From Enhydrobacter aerosaccus (lineage in GTDB: Bacteria; Pseudomonadota; Alphaproteobacteria; Reyranellales; Reyranellaceae), in assembly GCF_900167455.1 (NCBI RefSeq), contig NZ_FUWJ01000001.1, positions 1,550,001 through 1,614,000 of the forward strand: DNA of 64,000 nt, given 5' to 3'. Numbering within the stretch: the first letter of the stretch is position 1; every line of letters starts with the position of its first letter. Positions 63,786-64,000 of the stretch are shown here, one piece after another. Position numbers and translations under genes: made by a program. The notes under the pieces are model-generated. The model had not been told where the DNA came from. It made no database searches and worked only from the letters and a program-made list of their open reading frames with translations.

Positions 63786-64000
63786 ATGGCCAGCCCTGGC
63801 TCTCCTGCCGCGCCTTCCGCTGCGGCGGACAACGACCGCATCGAGCCGCAACACCTGGCGGCGTTCATCGCCATGGTGTTCGGCATGTTCATGGCGATCC
63901 TCGACATCCAGATCGTCTCTGCCTCCCTCAGCGAGATCCAGGCTGGACTGTCGGCGAGTGCCGACGAGATCCCGTGGGTGCAGACGGCCTATCTGGTCGC
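63786..64000 (+). CDS. DHA2-family MFS efflux pump (EmrB-like, N-terminal part)
   Basis: First 71 codons of an EmrB-like pump cut by the window end: MASPGSPAAPSAAADNDRIE precedes helix 1 (HLAAFIAMVFGMFMAILDIQ) and IQAGLSASADEIPWVQTAYL, the signature of DHA2 carriers. It starts 13 bp after emrA, so the two form an operon. Substrate unknown. Confidence 0.9.
   Translation, partial: MASPGSPAAPSAAADNDRIEPQHLAAFIAMVFGMFMAILDIQIVSASLSEIQAGLSASADEIPWVQTAYLV

Overview
This is a GC-rich (low-to-mid 60s percent), gene-dense stretch of an alphaproteobacterial chromosome. The gene order plsX-rpmF-DUF177-CBP3-type chaperone-bamE, the thiL-nusB-rib-nrdR-glyA-rpiB run, a K+-independent proton pyrophosphatase, livHMGF followed by a small DUF6867-like gene, and a metal-Asp type HemB all fit that class. 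The mix of broad CoA-ester catabolism and selenocysteine use reminds me of Reyranella-like soil/aquatic bacteria, but the genus is an inference only. I see no rRNA, tRNA, phage, transposase or CRISPR array. About 68 protein genes are supported, plus two terminators, one SECIS-like element and three repeat loci.

Layout. 1-6.3 kb: core genes (PlsX fragment, L32, DUF177, bc1 chaperone, BamE), then convergent hppA and an MFS carrier. 6.4-13.4 kb: one long minus-strand housekeeping operon, read rpiB-glyA-nrdR-ribD-ribE-ribB(X)-ribH-nusB-thiL, with many 4-base stop/start overlaps; its RibB protein carries a GTP cyclohydrolase II domain without zinc ligands. 13.5-18.9 kb: complete branched-chain amino acid ABC transporter operon (livHMGF, DUF6867-like, livK) ending in a clear terminator.

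19.0-23.2 kb is the most unusual part. A plus-strand operon encodes an enoyl-CoA hydratase-like protein, a thioredoxin-reductase-like flavoprotein with a CAHC pair, a UGSC selenoprotein read through an in-frame TGA at 20982-20984, and two tightly coupled paralogous proteins that share four aligned cysteines. A hairpin with a GU in its apical region sits just after the TGA, at the spacing of the E. coli fdhF SECIS. A conventional gene finder stops at the TGA and reports a meaningless 93-residue protein. The natural reading is an undescribed selenium-dependent redox system.

23.2-33.3 kb: amidohydrolase, acetyltransferase, GcdH, TSUP carrier, then an eight-gene minus-strand operon for valine/isobutyryl-CoA breakdown with MaoC, monooxygenase, two GST and CorA genes. 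33.4-51.4 kb: hemB, Nudix, tandem YheT-like hydrolases, EamA exporter, CoA transferase, penicillin-acylase-family protein, TauD-type dioxygenase, MepA, an ABC-2 exporter, an aminotransferase and several envelope or hypothetical genes. 51.7-58.4 kb: a second accessory island with a DUF5132-like protein, an HMA_2-like protein, a P1B-like ATPase lacking the usual cysteine motif, EcsC and DUF445 membrane proteins, and a convergent pair with a hibernation factor fused to a cold-shock domain. 58.4-61.5 kb holds hairpin repeats around a hydrolase and a luciferase-like oxidoreductase. The window ends in an emrAB-type efflux pair whose second gene is cut off.
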